A DNA stretch of 16,539 bases, taken from contig JBCCEV010000095.1 of the NCBI GenBank assembly GCA_039030125.1, forward strand, positions 1-16,539. The letters run 5' to 3'. Every line of letters starts with the position of its first letter. Positions within the stretch are counted from its first letter, which is position 1. A program made the translations under genes and the position numbers. This DNA is from JBCCEV01 sp039030125 (lineage in GTDB: Bacteria; Pseudomonadota; Gammaproteobacteria; Ga0077536). The notes under the pieces are model-generated. The model was not told the origin of the DNA. It searched no databases and worked only from the letters and a program-made list of their open reading frames with translations. This document shows, in pieces, positions 6,933-14,838 of this stretch.

Positions 6933-7820
6933 ATGAACTGGGACGACCTCAAGCTCTATTTAGCATTGGTCCGAGCGGGCAATGTCCGTCGTGCCGGCGA
7001 ACAAATCGGCGTCAGCCACTCAACGGTGGCGAGACGCATCGACCAACTCGAAGCCACCTTGGGCGTCACGTTGTTGGAGCGGCTGCCGAGCGGTTACGCG
7101 CTAACGAACGCTGGCGAGGAAATGCTGCATGCAGCCGAGCAAGTCGAACGAGAACTGGATGCGGTGGAGCGCCGGGTACTCGGACAAGACCGTCAGCTTG
7201 CTGGCCCCATCGTCGTCACCATGGTTGACGTGTTCGCGACCCACCTACTGATGCCCGCGATCAAAGAATTTGCGGCCCGTTATCCCAATATCGATATCGA
7301 CCTGCAGATCAGTTATGTATCGGTCGATTTGCGTAAACGCGAGGCCGACATCGCCTTGCGCGTTACCCAAAGTCCACCGGATTTTTTAATCGGTCGCAAA
7401 GTTGGGACCATGGCACATGCGGGTTACGCAACTCGGGACTATGTAGACAATCACGATTTAACAGACCCGGCGTCGGCTAATTGGCTGGGGTTTCGCGATG
7501 AGGGTCGAAGTCCGAAATGGGTGAAAGACACCCGCTACCCGAATATCCCCGCACGCGGCGTTTATGAAAGTTTGGCGTTGCAGTTGGAAGCCACGCGACA
7601 AGGCGTGGGGCTTGGATACCTACCTTGCTTCTTGGGAGACGCCGACCCAACACTGATCCGCGTCGATGAACCTGAGAACTTCCCCGCCTACGACCTATGG
7701 TTGCTCCGTCACGCGGACACTCGCGAAACGGCGCGCCTGAGGGTCTTTGCTGACTGCTTAGCGAATGAAATGAACCGTCATAGCGATCTGCTGCTTGGGG
7801 AGCGGCCGCTGTCCAACTAG
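6933..7820 (+). CDS. LysR-family transcriptional regulator
   Basis: A 295-residue regulator of usual LysR length. The N-terminal winged helix-turn-helix (1-60) is clear: MNWDDLKLYLALVRAGNVRRAGEQIGVSHSTVARRIDQLEATLGVTLLER. A linker helix follows (about 60-88), then a periplasmic-binding-like effector domain starting at GPIVVT (about 91) and including VDLRKREADIALRV and RQGVGLGYLPCFLGD. This form (NWDDLK start, VARRIDQLE) is typical of the subgroup that often controls neighbouring oxidoreductase genes. The ATG at 6933 has AAGG about eight bases upstream. It is divergent from the YjdF-like/MAPEG pair, its most likely targets by position. Its stop lies one base from the end of the convergent lipoprotein gene. 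Effector unknown. Confidence 0.93.
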   Translation: MNWDDLKLYLALVRAGNVRRAGEQIGVSHSTVARRIDQLEATLGVTLLERLPSGYALTNAGEEMLHAAEQVERELDAVERRVLGQDRQLAGPIVVTMVDVFATHLLMPAIKEFAARYPNIDIDLQISYVSVDLRKREADIALRVTQSPPDFLIGRKVGTMAHAGYATRDYVDNHDLTDPASANWLGFRDEGRSPKWVKDTRYPNIPARGVYESLALQLEATRQGVGLGYLPCFLGDADPTLIRVDEPENFPAYDLWLLRHADTRETARLRVFADCLANEMNRHSDLLLGERPLSN

Positions 7821-7821
7821 C

Positions 7822-8529
7822 TCAAAAACCGGCTTCTTGCGCTGCTACACCAACCGTAATCGCGACCATCGCTTCCAGTTGTGTCCTCAAGACTTGCTGC
7901 GCCGCTGCCGCCAACTGCTGCACTTCGCCCGCAGGCACCGAAAAATGCGTGGCCAAGGGCTCCGAGCGCTGCCCCGCCGCGCGTGCCACGGAGAAGCGTC
8001 GCTTGATGTCGAATGCCTCAACAAAAATAGTGCTGTAAGCCATTGCCTCCGATTCGAATGCCTTTTGGATCCCGTAACCACGAATGTTTTGGTTGGTGTC
8101 GGTTACAAAATCCCTCGTGACCTGTCCCTGGACCACGACCACCATGTCTAATTGTTGTGCTTCCCCCAATGCATAGATCGCTTCGGCGAGCTCGACGCTT
8201 TGCGGTGGTCGCCAGTCGCGCGCTTTGAGTTGTTCTAGAGCGCGAGTGAGCATTGGTCTCGACACGGTGAAACCTTTTTGTTTCAAACGACGGTTCATTA
8301 CCTCCGCGACAATATCGTCTGCTCTCCAGCCGATGAGCGGGATCTGCCAAAAAACGCTATCCAACACCGAACTCTTTAGGTGGCTGCCGTGAGGTTGGTC
8401 TTGCACCAGGGAAACAAAGCCGACTTGCTTGATCTGCTTGGCATGATCGCTGGTCATCCTTGTTTGCGTCGTGGTTGATAGACAACCCCCAATCAAGAGT
8501 ATTGTCGATAGCAAAGTTAATAGGCGCAC
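7822..8529 (-). CDS. Hypothetical lipoprotein
   Basis: A 235-residue protein with a lipoprotein signal peptide: basic N-terminus (MRLL), hydrophobic core and lipobox I-G-G-C with the acylated cysteine at 16. The following residues (LSTTTQTRM) contain no Asp at +2, so the outer membrane is the likely destination. The mature part begins QIKQVGFVSLVQDQPHGSHLKSS, which resembles envelope proteins with a modest alpha/beta fold, and contains AIYALGEAQQLDMVVVVQGQVTRDF, suggesting a TolB-N- or curli-assembly-like alpha/beta core, but I cannot name a family with certainty. The ATG at 8529 is the only sensible start. It is monocistronic and its 3' end lies one base from the LysR stop. Function unknown. 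Confidence 0.75.
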   Translation of the reverse strand: MRLLTLLSTILLIGGCLSTTTQTRMTSDHAKQIKQVGFVSLVQDQPHGSHLKSSVLDSVFWQIPLIGWRADDIVAEVMNRRLKQKGFTVSRPMLTRALEQLKARDWRPPQSVELAEAIYALGEAQQLDMVVVVQGQVTRDFVTDTNQNIRGYGIQKAFESEAMAYSTIFVEAFDIKRRFSVARAAGQRSEPLATHFSVPAGEVQQLAAAAQQVLRTQLEAMVAITVGVAAQEAGF

Positions 8530-8604
8530 CGAGCTAAACCTTTCCGGCTTAAATGACGCATTCTAGCGTGTCGGTTTGTTATGGAATCGCGCTAACATCC
8601 CCGC

Positions 8605-9501
8605 ATGAAGGTTCGCTTCGCAGTCACGCCACCCGCCTCGGCTCTAACCGAAGACTGCTTCGGTAATTATTTGAGCGCGTGCGAACAGTTGAAATTCGAC
8701 ACCATCTGGCTTTCTGACATACCCCTGGGGACGATGGGCGATCCGGTCATCGCCTTGAGCTACGCGGCGGCCGCGACAACGAAACTCAACCTAGGCGCCA
8801 ATATTGTTCCGCTGGGCCGCAATCCGATGTGGCTGGCCAAACAGTTGGCGCAGATCGACCGGCTGTCAGGAGGCCGGGTGCTGTTATCTTTTGTTCCCGG
8901 TTTGGGTTCTCAAGGTGAGCGCGATGCGCTGGGGTATGGCGATTCAAATCGCGGCGCGGCAATCGACGACATTGTTGATTTGATGCGCCGGTGGTGGGCA
9001 GGCGAGCGCATTAGTGCGGCGATGGAAGGTTATTCGTTCAGTGACGTCGTGGTCCATCCACGCCCACTTCAGAGCCCGCTGGAAATCTGGCTCGGCGGCA
9101 AAGCACCTGCAGCTCTAAGGCGCGTTGCACGCCTCGCCGATGGCTGGCTCACTTCAGCGGCCACCCCCGATGAAGCAGGCGCCGGAAAAATTCAAATTGA
9201 AAGACTCGCAGGCGAGTTTGGACGGATCGTTGACGCGGAGCACTTCGGGATCAGCATACCGGTGACGTTAGGCGAACCCGATGAGCAAGCACTGCAAAGC
9301 TTACGCTCGCGCCGTGAAGACGGAGATCTTTCGCAAATTGTTGCCATCGGACCGAAAGGCTTACGCGCTCTACTCGACAGACACCTCGACCAAGGGCTCT
9401 CGAAGTTTGTGTTACGGCCGCTAAACGCGATGGAAACCCAAGCCGACTGGCGGCGCGATCTCGATTGGATTGCCGAGACGGCTCTCCCCTTGCAGACTTA
9501 A
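8605..9501 (+). CDS. Luciferase-like (LLM class) flavin-dependent oxidoreductase
   Basis: A 298-residue TIM-barrel protein of the bacterial luciferase-like monooxygenase superfamily, using FMNH2 or F420. Typical pieces are FDTIWLSDIPLGTMGDPVIALSYAAAATTKLNLGANIVPLGRNPMWLAKQLAQIDRLSGGR near the N-terminus, VVHPRPLQSPLEIWLGGKAPAALRRVARLADGWL in the middle, and a C-terminal VLRPL strand. The order and the LGGKAPAALRR block resemble proteins named F420-dependent oxidoreductase (MSMEG_3544 type), but sequence alone does not show which flavin is used, and F420 would be unusual in a Gammaproteobacterium. Likely role: oxidation of a small organic substrate in the cytosol. The ATG at 8605 is close after the divergent lipoprotein promoter region. 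Its TAA overlaps the stop of the convergent hydrolase gene. Confidence 0.85.
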   Translation: MKVRFAVTPPASALTEDCFGNYLSACEQLKFDTIWLSDIPLGTMGDPVIALSYAAAATTKLNLGANIVPLGRNPMWLAKQLAQIDRLSGGRVLLSFVPGLGSQGERDALGYGDSNRGAAIDDIVDLMRRWWAGERISAAMEGYSFSDVVVHPRPLQSPLEIWLGGKAPAALRRVARLADGWLTSAATPDEAGAGKIQIERLAGEFGRIVDAEHFGISIPVTLGEPDEQALQSLRSRREDGDLSQIVAIGPKGLRALLDRHLDQGLSKFVLRPLNAMETQADWRRDLDWIAETALPLQT

Positions 9502-10349
9502 GTCGCGAGCGCCTGAAGGAATTCAAGCACAGCACTGCGCGCTTCGGGTTCATCCAGCATAGGCGCGTGCCCAACGCCAGGCACGGTGACCGATATCAAA
9601 CCGGCTTTACGCCGCTGCATCTCATCAACACAATCCATTGACAGAATGTCCGATGTTTCTCCGCGTACAACCAACACCGGTAGCGATGCGATTGCATCGA
9701 ACGCCGGCCATAAATCGGGCGCCGCGTTGCCGCCTTGAAACGCCGCGGCAATCGCCGGATCGTAGGCTTGCACCGGCACGCCATTTTCATTCTCCCGGAA
9801 CACACGCTCGGCGAAACGCCGCCAGTCATCGTCGTCGTAGTGCGGCAACGCGCCTTCATTGACCGAACGGACCTGCGCGGCGGCGTCGGCCCAAGACTCA
9901 ACCCCGCTGATCTTTCCAACGTAGCCCTTAATGCGATCTAGCCCTGCGCGTTCGATCACCGGACCGATATCGTTCAGGATCACCGCCTGCAAACGTTCGG
10001 GAGCTTTGGCGCCCATTACCAGAGATATGATGCCGCCCATCGAAGTGCCGATGGCAATCACCTGCTTCAATCCCAAATGGTCGAGCAACGTCAACATGTC
10101 GTTGGAATAGGTTAGAGCGTTGTACCGGTAAGGATCGCTGTCGTAATCAGATAAGCCGCGACCACGTTGGTCGACAGAGACAACCCGAAAATCGTTCTGC
10201 AACGCTTGCGCCAGGTCATGGAAGTCCGCTGAGTTGCGGCTCATGCCGTGCATGCAAAGGACGGTCGCCTTAGGCGCATCATGGGGATAGTCGCGCGCGT
10301 AGAGCTTTAGACCGTCATCGCTTTGGTAGTAGATGTCTTGATAACTCAT
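9498..10349 (-). CDS. Alpha/beta hydrolase
   Basis: A 283-residue cytosolic serine hydrolase of the alpha/beta fold. The oxyanion-hole motif is MHGMSRNSADF, the nucleophile elbow GTSMGG holds Ser103, the acid is probably Asp234 (VVRGETSDILS) and the base His261 (GVGHAPMLDEPEA), so the triad is complete. VDQRGRGLSDYD is the usual strand-4 signature of esterase/haloalkane-dehalogenase-like enzymes. Substrate unknown. The ATG at 10349 is used; an in-frame GTG directly before it at 10352 is possible. It lies 15 bases after the GFA-type gene on the same strand, so the two probably form an operon. The stop TAA shares the palindrome TTAA (9498-9501) with the stop of the convergent flavin oxidoreductase gene. 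Confidence 0.9.
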   Translation of the reverse strand: MSYQDIYYQSDDGLKLYARDYPHDAPKATVLCMHGMSRNSADFHDLAQALQNDFRVVSVDQRGRGLSDYDSDPYRYNALTYSNDMLTLLDHLGLKQVIAIGTSMGGIISLVMGAKAPERLQAVILNDIGPVIERAGLDRIKGYVGKISGVESWADAAAQVRSVNEGALPHYDDDDWRRFAERVFRENENGVPVQAYDPAIAAAFQGGNAAPDLWPAFDAIASLPVLVVRGETSDILSMDCVDEMQRRKAGLISVTVPGVGHAPMLDEPEARSAVLEFLQALAT

Positions 10350-10364
10350 CACGTTCTCACTTGA

Positions 10365-10787
10365 TCAGGCAACCGCGCCGTCAGGGTACTCTTCGTGCAA
10401 TTCAATCTCGGGCGGGAGCTTGAGCCACGGCTGACCTTTTGAAGTCCACAGGCTAAACGTGGGTTGCAGCACCGATTTGTCATCTAGCGTACCGCCCATC
10501 ATTGAACGGATCTCGGGATATCGATCGAGCGTTATCATCACATTTGAGCCGCACCGCGGGCAGAAGTGCCGATACAGTGCCGCACCCGATTCATCGCGCG
10601 CCTCATAAGTCGTTAGTTCGCCGTCGAGCGACACAGCCTCTTTGGAAAATACGGTCGCGATAAGATAGGAAGAGCCGGATTGGCGCTGGCAGCGCTCGCA
10701 CTGGCATATCCCCATGCTTTGCGGTTCGTCGGTACACCGGTAACGGACCGCCCCACATAAACATCCGCCAGTGATCTCTCTACTCAT
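10365..10787 (-). CDS. GFA/CENP-V-type zinc protein
   Basis: A 140-residue protein of the glutathione-dependent formaldehyde-activating (GFA, Mss4-like) family. Zinc-binding cysteines are in the family pattern: GGCLCGAVRYRC (C9, C11), ICQCERCQ (C28, C30, C33) and HFCPRCGS (C76, C79). In characterised members the first group forms a structural zinc site and the second a glutathione-linked site for S-hydroxymethylglutathione formation, but most family members have no proven activity. The ATG at 10787 has GAGGGG upstream. First gene of a two-gene operon with the hydrolase, transcribed away from the second hydrolase gene across a region of about 60 bases that must hold both promoters. Confidence 0.9.
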   Translation of the reverse strand: MSREITGGCLCGAVRYRCTDEPQSMGICQCERCQRQSGSSYLIATVFSKEAVSLDGELTTYEARDESGAALYRHFCPRCGSNVMITLDRYPEIRSMMGGTLDDKSVLQPTFSLWTSKGQPWLKLPPEIELHEEYPDGAVA

Positions 10788-10848
10788 GCGCCTACCCCTC
10801 GTCGGCTAACGTGATAACTTGCCGCCAACGAGTATATACGAGCCATTT

Positions 10849-11739
10849 ATGCGCGAAGACGTTGAATTCGACGCCGGCGGCACGACCTTGAGAGGTTGGC
10901 ACTATCGCGATCCTGGTGTGCAGCAACAAGCCTGCATCGTCATGTCTCACGGTTTCTCAGCCGTCAAAGAAATGGGGCTAGATGACTACGCGGACGTATT
11001 TGCAGCAGCCGGTTTCAGCGTGCTCGCGTACGACAACCGGAACTTCGGCGCGAGCGATGGTGAGCCACGCCAAGAAGTCGATCACCAACGGCAACGCCAA
11101 GACTACTCGCACGCCATCGACTGGGTGAGTTCACAGCGAGGGATCGATCCCGAACGGATTGGCGTTTGGGGTACCAGCTACAGTGGCGGCATCGCGATCA
11201 CCACGGGCGCGTTGGATAAGCGCGTTAAATGCGTGGTAGCGCAGGTGCCATATTTACATTCGGGAAAGACCCAAGCCCGGCTGAGATCACGAGAGGAGCA
11301 AGCCGCTACCGAGCGGCTCATCGATAAAGAGCGCCAAAGTCTGCGTGACGATAATGCGCCAACATTACTTGCAGTGTGCAGCGACGATCCCAATCAATCT
11401 TGGGATTCCGGTACGCGTTTAAGCTGGCGCTATTTCAATCATTTTGTCGAGGCCGGTCGCGCCGATACCTGGCGCAACGTTTTCACCGTTTCAAGTTTGG
11501 AGCTCGGGCAAAGCTACGATGCACTTGCACACATCGCGAACGTCGCGCCAACACCGCTGATGCTTATCGTGGCCCAAAACGACAACATCACACCGACCGA
11601 AATTGCGCTTGAAGCGTTCGATATTGCGCTGCAACCAAAATCGCTGGTGACCATCAAAGGGCACCACTACCGCCCTTATCTCGAGGAATTTTCAAGCTCC
11701 AGCAGTGCCGCGCGCGATTGGTTTCTCGAACACCTTTAG
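10849..11739 (+). CDS. Alpha/beta hydrolase (peptidase S15/CocE-like fold)
   Basis: A 296-residue hydrolase of the dienelactone-hydrolase/X-Pro-peptidase-like branch. It shows MSHGFSAVKEMGLDDYADVF (oxyanion region), AYDNRNFGASDGEPRQE, the nucleophile elbow GTSYSGG with Ser110, Asp245 in VAQNDNITPT and the base at His272/273 in IKGHHYRPYLEE. The QNDNITPTEIALEAFD stretch is usual for the family's acid loop. The likely role is hydrolysis of an ester or small peptide-like substrate in the cytosol. The frame is open from a TTG at 10819, but the ATG at 10849 begins the conserved MREDVEFDAGGTTLRGW block and is preferred; neither has a good ribosome site, and a TATATA box just upstream would give a very short leader. 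Function beyond the superfamily is uncertain. Confidence 0.85.
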   Translation: MREDVEFDAGGTTLRGWHYRDPGVQQQACIVMSHGFSAVKEMGLDDYADVFAAAGFSVLAYDNRNFGASDGEPRQEVDHQRQRQDYSHAIDWVSSQRGIDPERIGVWGTSYSGGIAITTGALDKRVKCVVAQVPYLHSGKTQARLRSREEQAATERLIDKERQSLRDDNAPTLLAVCSDDPNQSWDSGTRLSWRYFNHFVEAGRADTWRNVFTVSSLELGQSYDALAHIANVAPTPLMLIVAQNDNITPTEIALEAFDIALQPKSLVTIKGHHYRPYLEEFSSSSSAARDWFLEHL

Positions 11740-11822
11740 CACTGTGCAATGTGGCAGTTTCGATCACGGCGGACGGATGGTTACACTAAGGGCTCGGAGC
11801 TTCCGAAATACCCGATCACTTT

Positions 11823-11830
11823 GAGGGGAG
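11823..11830 (+). promoter_or_regulatory. Ribosome binding site of the alcohol dehydrogenase gene
   Basis: GAGGGGAG ends nine bases before the ATG at 11840 and supports this start. It lies within a small 4-bp hairpin (GAGG...CCTC, 11823-11837), too weak to claim as a regulator. Confidence 0.6.
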
Positions 11831-11839
11831 TGACCTCTA

Positions 11840-13924
11840 ATGCGATGCCATCTCGCGACCTTACTATTAGCAACCACCATCCTATTTCTGCCTAACGCGT
11901 TTGCCCAGACTATCGTCGACGACAAAAAGCTGACCGAGATCGGCGACGGCAGCGACTGGCCGGCCTTTGGACGGAACTATTCGGAGCAACGCTTCAGTCC
12001 GCTCACGCAAATCGATACCGAAAACGTGGCGGGTTTAGGCATCGAATGGATGCTTGATCTTCCAGAAGACCGATCGCTGTTATCCACGCCACTGGTGATT
12101 GACGAAGTCATGTACTTCACTGGCAGCTACTCAAAGACCCGCGCGGTAGACGCCAAAACTGGCGAGTTGCTGTGGGAATACGATCCCGAGTCAATCAAAC
12201 ACGCAGGCGATCGCCTGCGCATCATGTGGGATTCAAGCCGCGGGCTTGCTTACTGGAACGACAAAATCATCATTGCGACGATCGACGGGCGACTGGTTGG
12301 GTTGAACGCAAAAACGGGTGAGAAAATTTGGGAGACGATGACCGTCGATCCCAGACGCGCTTACTACATCACCGGCGCGCCCAAAGTCATTAGTGGCAAG
12401 GTCATCATCGGCAATGGCGGCACCGAGCAAGAAGCGGCGCGTGGTTATGTAACCGCTTATGACGCAGACACCGGTGAGCAAGCCTGGCGTTGGTGGATCG
12501 TCCCGGGGAACCCCGCCGATGGTTTCGAGAACGATGCCATGAAGATGGCTGCGGAAACCTGGACCGGTAATTGGTGGGAACATGGTGGCGGGGGTAACGC
12601 TTGGCATGGCATGACCTACGATCCCGAATTTGATCAGGTGATCGTCGGCACCGGCAATGGCTCGCCGTGGAACCGTAAAATCCGCTCACCGGATGGCGGC
12701 GATAACTTGTTCCTGTGCTCCCTGGTCGCGCTTGACGCGCAAACCGGTGAATACCGATGGCATTACCAAACGGTCCCGGGAGAAACCTGGGACTACAACT
12801 CCAACATGGACATCATCCTCGCCGATCTCAAATTCGGTGAGCAAACCATCAAGGCACTGATGCACGCGCCCAAAAATGGTTTTTTCTACGTGATCAATCG
12901 CGAGAATGGCGCGCTGCTTTCTGCTGAAAAAGTTGGCACCGTTACCTGGGCATCGCACGTTGATCTAAAAACGGGCCGGCCGGTGGAAGTCGCGGGCTCC
13001 CGCTATGAAGATGGCGAGGAGCTGGTATGGCCAAGCCCGTTTGGGGTCCACAATTGGCACGCCATGTCTTATAACCCAATGACCGGTTTAGCTTATTTCC
13101 CGGCGATTGAAATGCCGGCGACCTTTAGGGATACCGGGATTGATCTCCAGAAATGGAAGTCGCCGCACTTCCGAGTTGGCGTTGGCGTTGAATTTGGCAC
13201 CGAGGACACACCCGCCGACTACAGCACCGCCTCACTACTGGCATGGGACCCAATCAAGCAAGAAAAAGCCTGGTCGCACCCGCAACCACCGAACTGGAAC
13301 CCGGGGACGATGACCACAGCCGGCAATTTGGTTTTTCAAGGGCAGGCCGACGGCCAGTTCGTTGCGTACAACGCGACTAATGGTGAGAAACTCTGGTCAA
13401 TTGATTTGGGATTAGGCATTTCCGCACCGCCGGTGACCTACACCGTGGGTGGCAAGCAGTATGTTTCGTTGCTAGTTGGCTGGGGTGGCGCGGGGCTCAT
13501 TGCCGGAACGCTGGCCGCACAACATGGGTGGAAGTATCGGTCCCATCCGCGCCGGCTCTATACCTTCTCGCTCGATGGCGATAAATCGGTTCCCAAGATG
13601 CCGCCGCCCGTCTGGGCGCAACCGGTCGATCCAAGTGACTTCAAGATTGATGAATCGTTGGCCTCGTATGGCCAACAACTCTACTCACAGTCTTGCTTCC
13701 TCTGTCACGGTGGTGGCGCGGTGTCCGGTGGCAACGCGCCTGATTTGCGGGAATCGCCGATCGTGTTGTCCAAAGAAGCCTTCAAAGCGGTAATGGTCGA
13801 TGGCGCTAAACTCGCCAATGGCATGCCGCGGTTCAAAGATTGGGATGAGAAGCAGCTTGAAGCCATCACCCACTACGTTCGCAAGATGGCGCGTAAAGCG
13901 GTGAAGCAAATGGCCAGCAACTAG
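11840..13924 (+). CDS. PQQ-dependent quinohemoprotein alcohol dehydrogenase
   Basis: A 694-residue periplasmic enzyme of the PQQ methanol/ethanol dehydrogenase family: eight-bladed propeller plus a C-terminal cytochrome c domain. A signal peptide ends at NAFAQ (about residue 23). The active site keeps the Ca2+ ligands Glu196 (GNGGTEQ), Asn273 (GTGNGSPWN) and the catalytic Asp318 (GETWDYN). The residue two after Asp318 is Asn, not the extra Asp that marks lanthanide (XoxF/PedH) enzymes, which predicts a Ca2+ enzyme. The vicinal Cys-Cys disulfide of classic members is absent: W-D-S-S-R (130-134) replaces it. Blades carry DAKTGE-type repeats (KTGE, DTGE, QTGE, NGE). The heme motif is CFLCH (619-623) with axial Met662 in NGMPRF. 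Substrate alcohol unknown. No pqq or separate cytochrome genes are nearby. Confidence 0.92.
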   Translation: MRCHLATLLLATTILFLPNAFAQTIVDDKKLTEIGDGSDWPAFGRNYSEQRFSPLTQIDTENVAGLGIEWMLDLPEDRSLLSTPLVIDEVMYFTGSYSKTRAVDAKTGELLWEYDPESIKHAGDRLRIMWDSSRGLAYWNDKIIIATIDGRLVGLNAKTGEKIWETMTVDPRRAYYITGAPKVISGKVIIGNGGTEQEAARGYVTAYDADTGEQAWRWWIVPGNPADGFENDAMKMAAETWTGNWWEHGGGGNAWHGMTYDPEFDQVIVGTGNGSPWNRKIRSPDGGDNLFLCSLVALDAQTGEYRWHYQTVPGETWDYNSNMDIILADLKFGEQTIKALMHAPKNGFFYVINRENGALLSAEKVGTVTWASHVDLKTGRPVEVAGSRYEDGEELVWPSPFGVHNWHAMSYNPMTGLAYFPAIEMPATFRDTGIDLQKWKSPHFRVGVGVEFGTEDTPADYSTASLLAWDPIKQEKAWSHPQPPNWNPGTMTTAGNLVFQGQADGQFVAYNATNGEKLWSIDLGLGISAPPVTYTVGGKQYVSLLVGWGGAGLIAGTLAAQHGWKYRSHPRRLYTFSLDGDKSVPKMPPPVWAQPVDPSDFKIDESLASYGQQLYSQSCFLCHGGGAVSGGNAPDLRESPIVLSKEAFKAVMVDGAKLANGMPRFKDWDEKQLEAITHYVRKMARKAVKQMASN

Positions 13925-13927
13925 GGG

Positions 13928-14002
13928 AAAAGGGTCAGAGAGCCCTTTTCATTTAAACTAGCGCCCCATCGTTGGCTTTAAAAGGGCTCTGACCCTTTTT
14001 TT
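13928..14002 (+). repeat. REP-like inverted repeat and likely terminator after the alcohol dehydrogenase
   Basis: Two arms of 22 and 20 bases (13928-13949 and 13980-13999) are near-perfect inverted copies; the left has two extra bases (AG). Each arm is itself a palindrome, AAAAGGG...CCCTTTT. An AGGGGA copy also flanks each outer end (13923-13928 and, inverted, after 14003). About 30 bases separate the arms. Seven Ts (13996-14002) follow the right arm, so the structure can act as an intrinsic terminator on the plus strand. The GGGTCAGAG motif resembles REP elements spread by REP-associated tyrosine transposases; no transposase gene is in the window. Confidence 0.75.
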
Positions 14003-14087
14003 GCTCCCCTTTGCCGTGCATATCTACGCCCAAAAAATCCGAATAAGAAACAAGGCGCTGCCCTCTTTTAGTGCTCTTCGACAGGTC

Positions 14088-14759
14088 ATGATGCTCACGC
14101 TCTTGCCCCTGATGGCATGCAGCACCGATCCTGAGCCCGATCGTTATTTTCCGCTTGAAGAAGGTACGCGCTGGATCTATTCAGTCACGATGAAAACGAT
14201 GGACGGCGAGCAGGAACTGCGGCAGGTCGTCCAAGCGGGTCCCAAGATCACCAATACGCAAATACCGATATACCAACGGCGTGTGCTCGGCGGACCATTG
14301 TTTCAATATGCCGTTGACGACCAAGGGATCACGCGCTTAGAACAAGGCCGCGGGCGCGGCGCGACTCTCGAATCATTGGTGCTTCCCGCTAACCGGGAGG
14401 TTGGCAATACCTGGGCCGCCGCAAGCCAGACCAGCGCACTGCAAAGCTCCGGTGAACCATGGGAGTCGTTATTCAAACTCAATATTCCCGTCGTCATGGA
14501 ATACGCGATTGCCGGGGACAATGAAGTTGTTGAAACGGGCGTCGACGAATTCGAAAATTGTCTCCTTATCGAGGGCACTGGCGAGGCGACTCGCGACATG
14601 GGCGATCTATTAGGCGAAACGACCGTATCGGTGACGTCCCGGGAATGGTATGCGCCCGGTGTCGGACTGGTTCGCATGGAACGCACGGAAACCAGCACCG
14701 CCACCTCCTTGGCGCACGGCGAGATCGTCGCAGTTTTGGACGGGTGGACCCAGGATTAA
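14088..14759 (+). CDS. Hypothetical lipoprotein
   Basis: A protein of about 223 residues whose N-terminus, MMLTLLPLMACSTDPEPDRYF, has a lipobox L-M-A-C. The frame is open back to 14001, but that part includes the edge of the inverted repeat; a ribosome-like AGG lies just before the second ATG (14091), so the start is at 14088 or 14091 (a GTG near 14017 would give a longer basic signal region). The mature part has FPLEEGTRWIYSVTMKTMDG, the QQ/EE-GTRW block, and ends with REWYAPGVGLVRMERTE, the pattern of a family of lipoproteins with a beta-rich fold in which a YAPGVGLVK/R segment closes the domain. No enzymatic motif is seen. It probably belongs to the outer membrane. Function unknown. Confidence 0.7.
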   Translation: MMLTLLPLMACSTDPEPDRYFPLEEGTRWIYSVTMKTMDGEQELRQVVQAGPKITNTQIPIYQRRVLGGPLFQYAVDDQGITRLEQGRGRGATLESLVLPANREVGNTWAAASQTSALQSSGEPWESLFKLNIPVVMEYAIAGDNEVVETGVDEFENCLLIEGTGEATRDMGDLLGETTVSVTSREWYAPGVGLVRMERTETSTATSLAHGEIVAVLDGWTQD

Positions 14760-14838
14760 AGATCCTTAATCAGTTGCGCCGCTTTCGTTAAGGCTTTTAG
14801 CACCTTATTATCTGGCCAAATAACCCGGAATTAACGCA

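Noticed and set aside
8530..8604. Divergent promoters between the lipoprotein and the flavin oxidoreductase
   Set aside because: Promoters must be here by layout, but I could not identify boxes with confidence.
12233..12607. Minus-strand open frame of 124 codons inside the alcohol dehydrogenase gene
   Set aside because: A shadow of a well-conserved gene; the translation has no family features.
14754..14771. 6-bp hairpin (GATTAA/TTAATC) over the lipoprotein stop codon as a terminator
   Set aside because: Stem is AT-rich and weak with no T-run after it.
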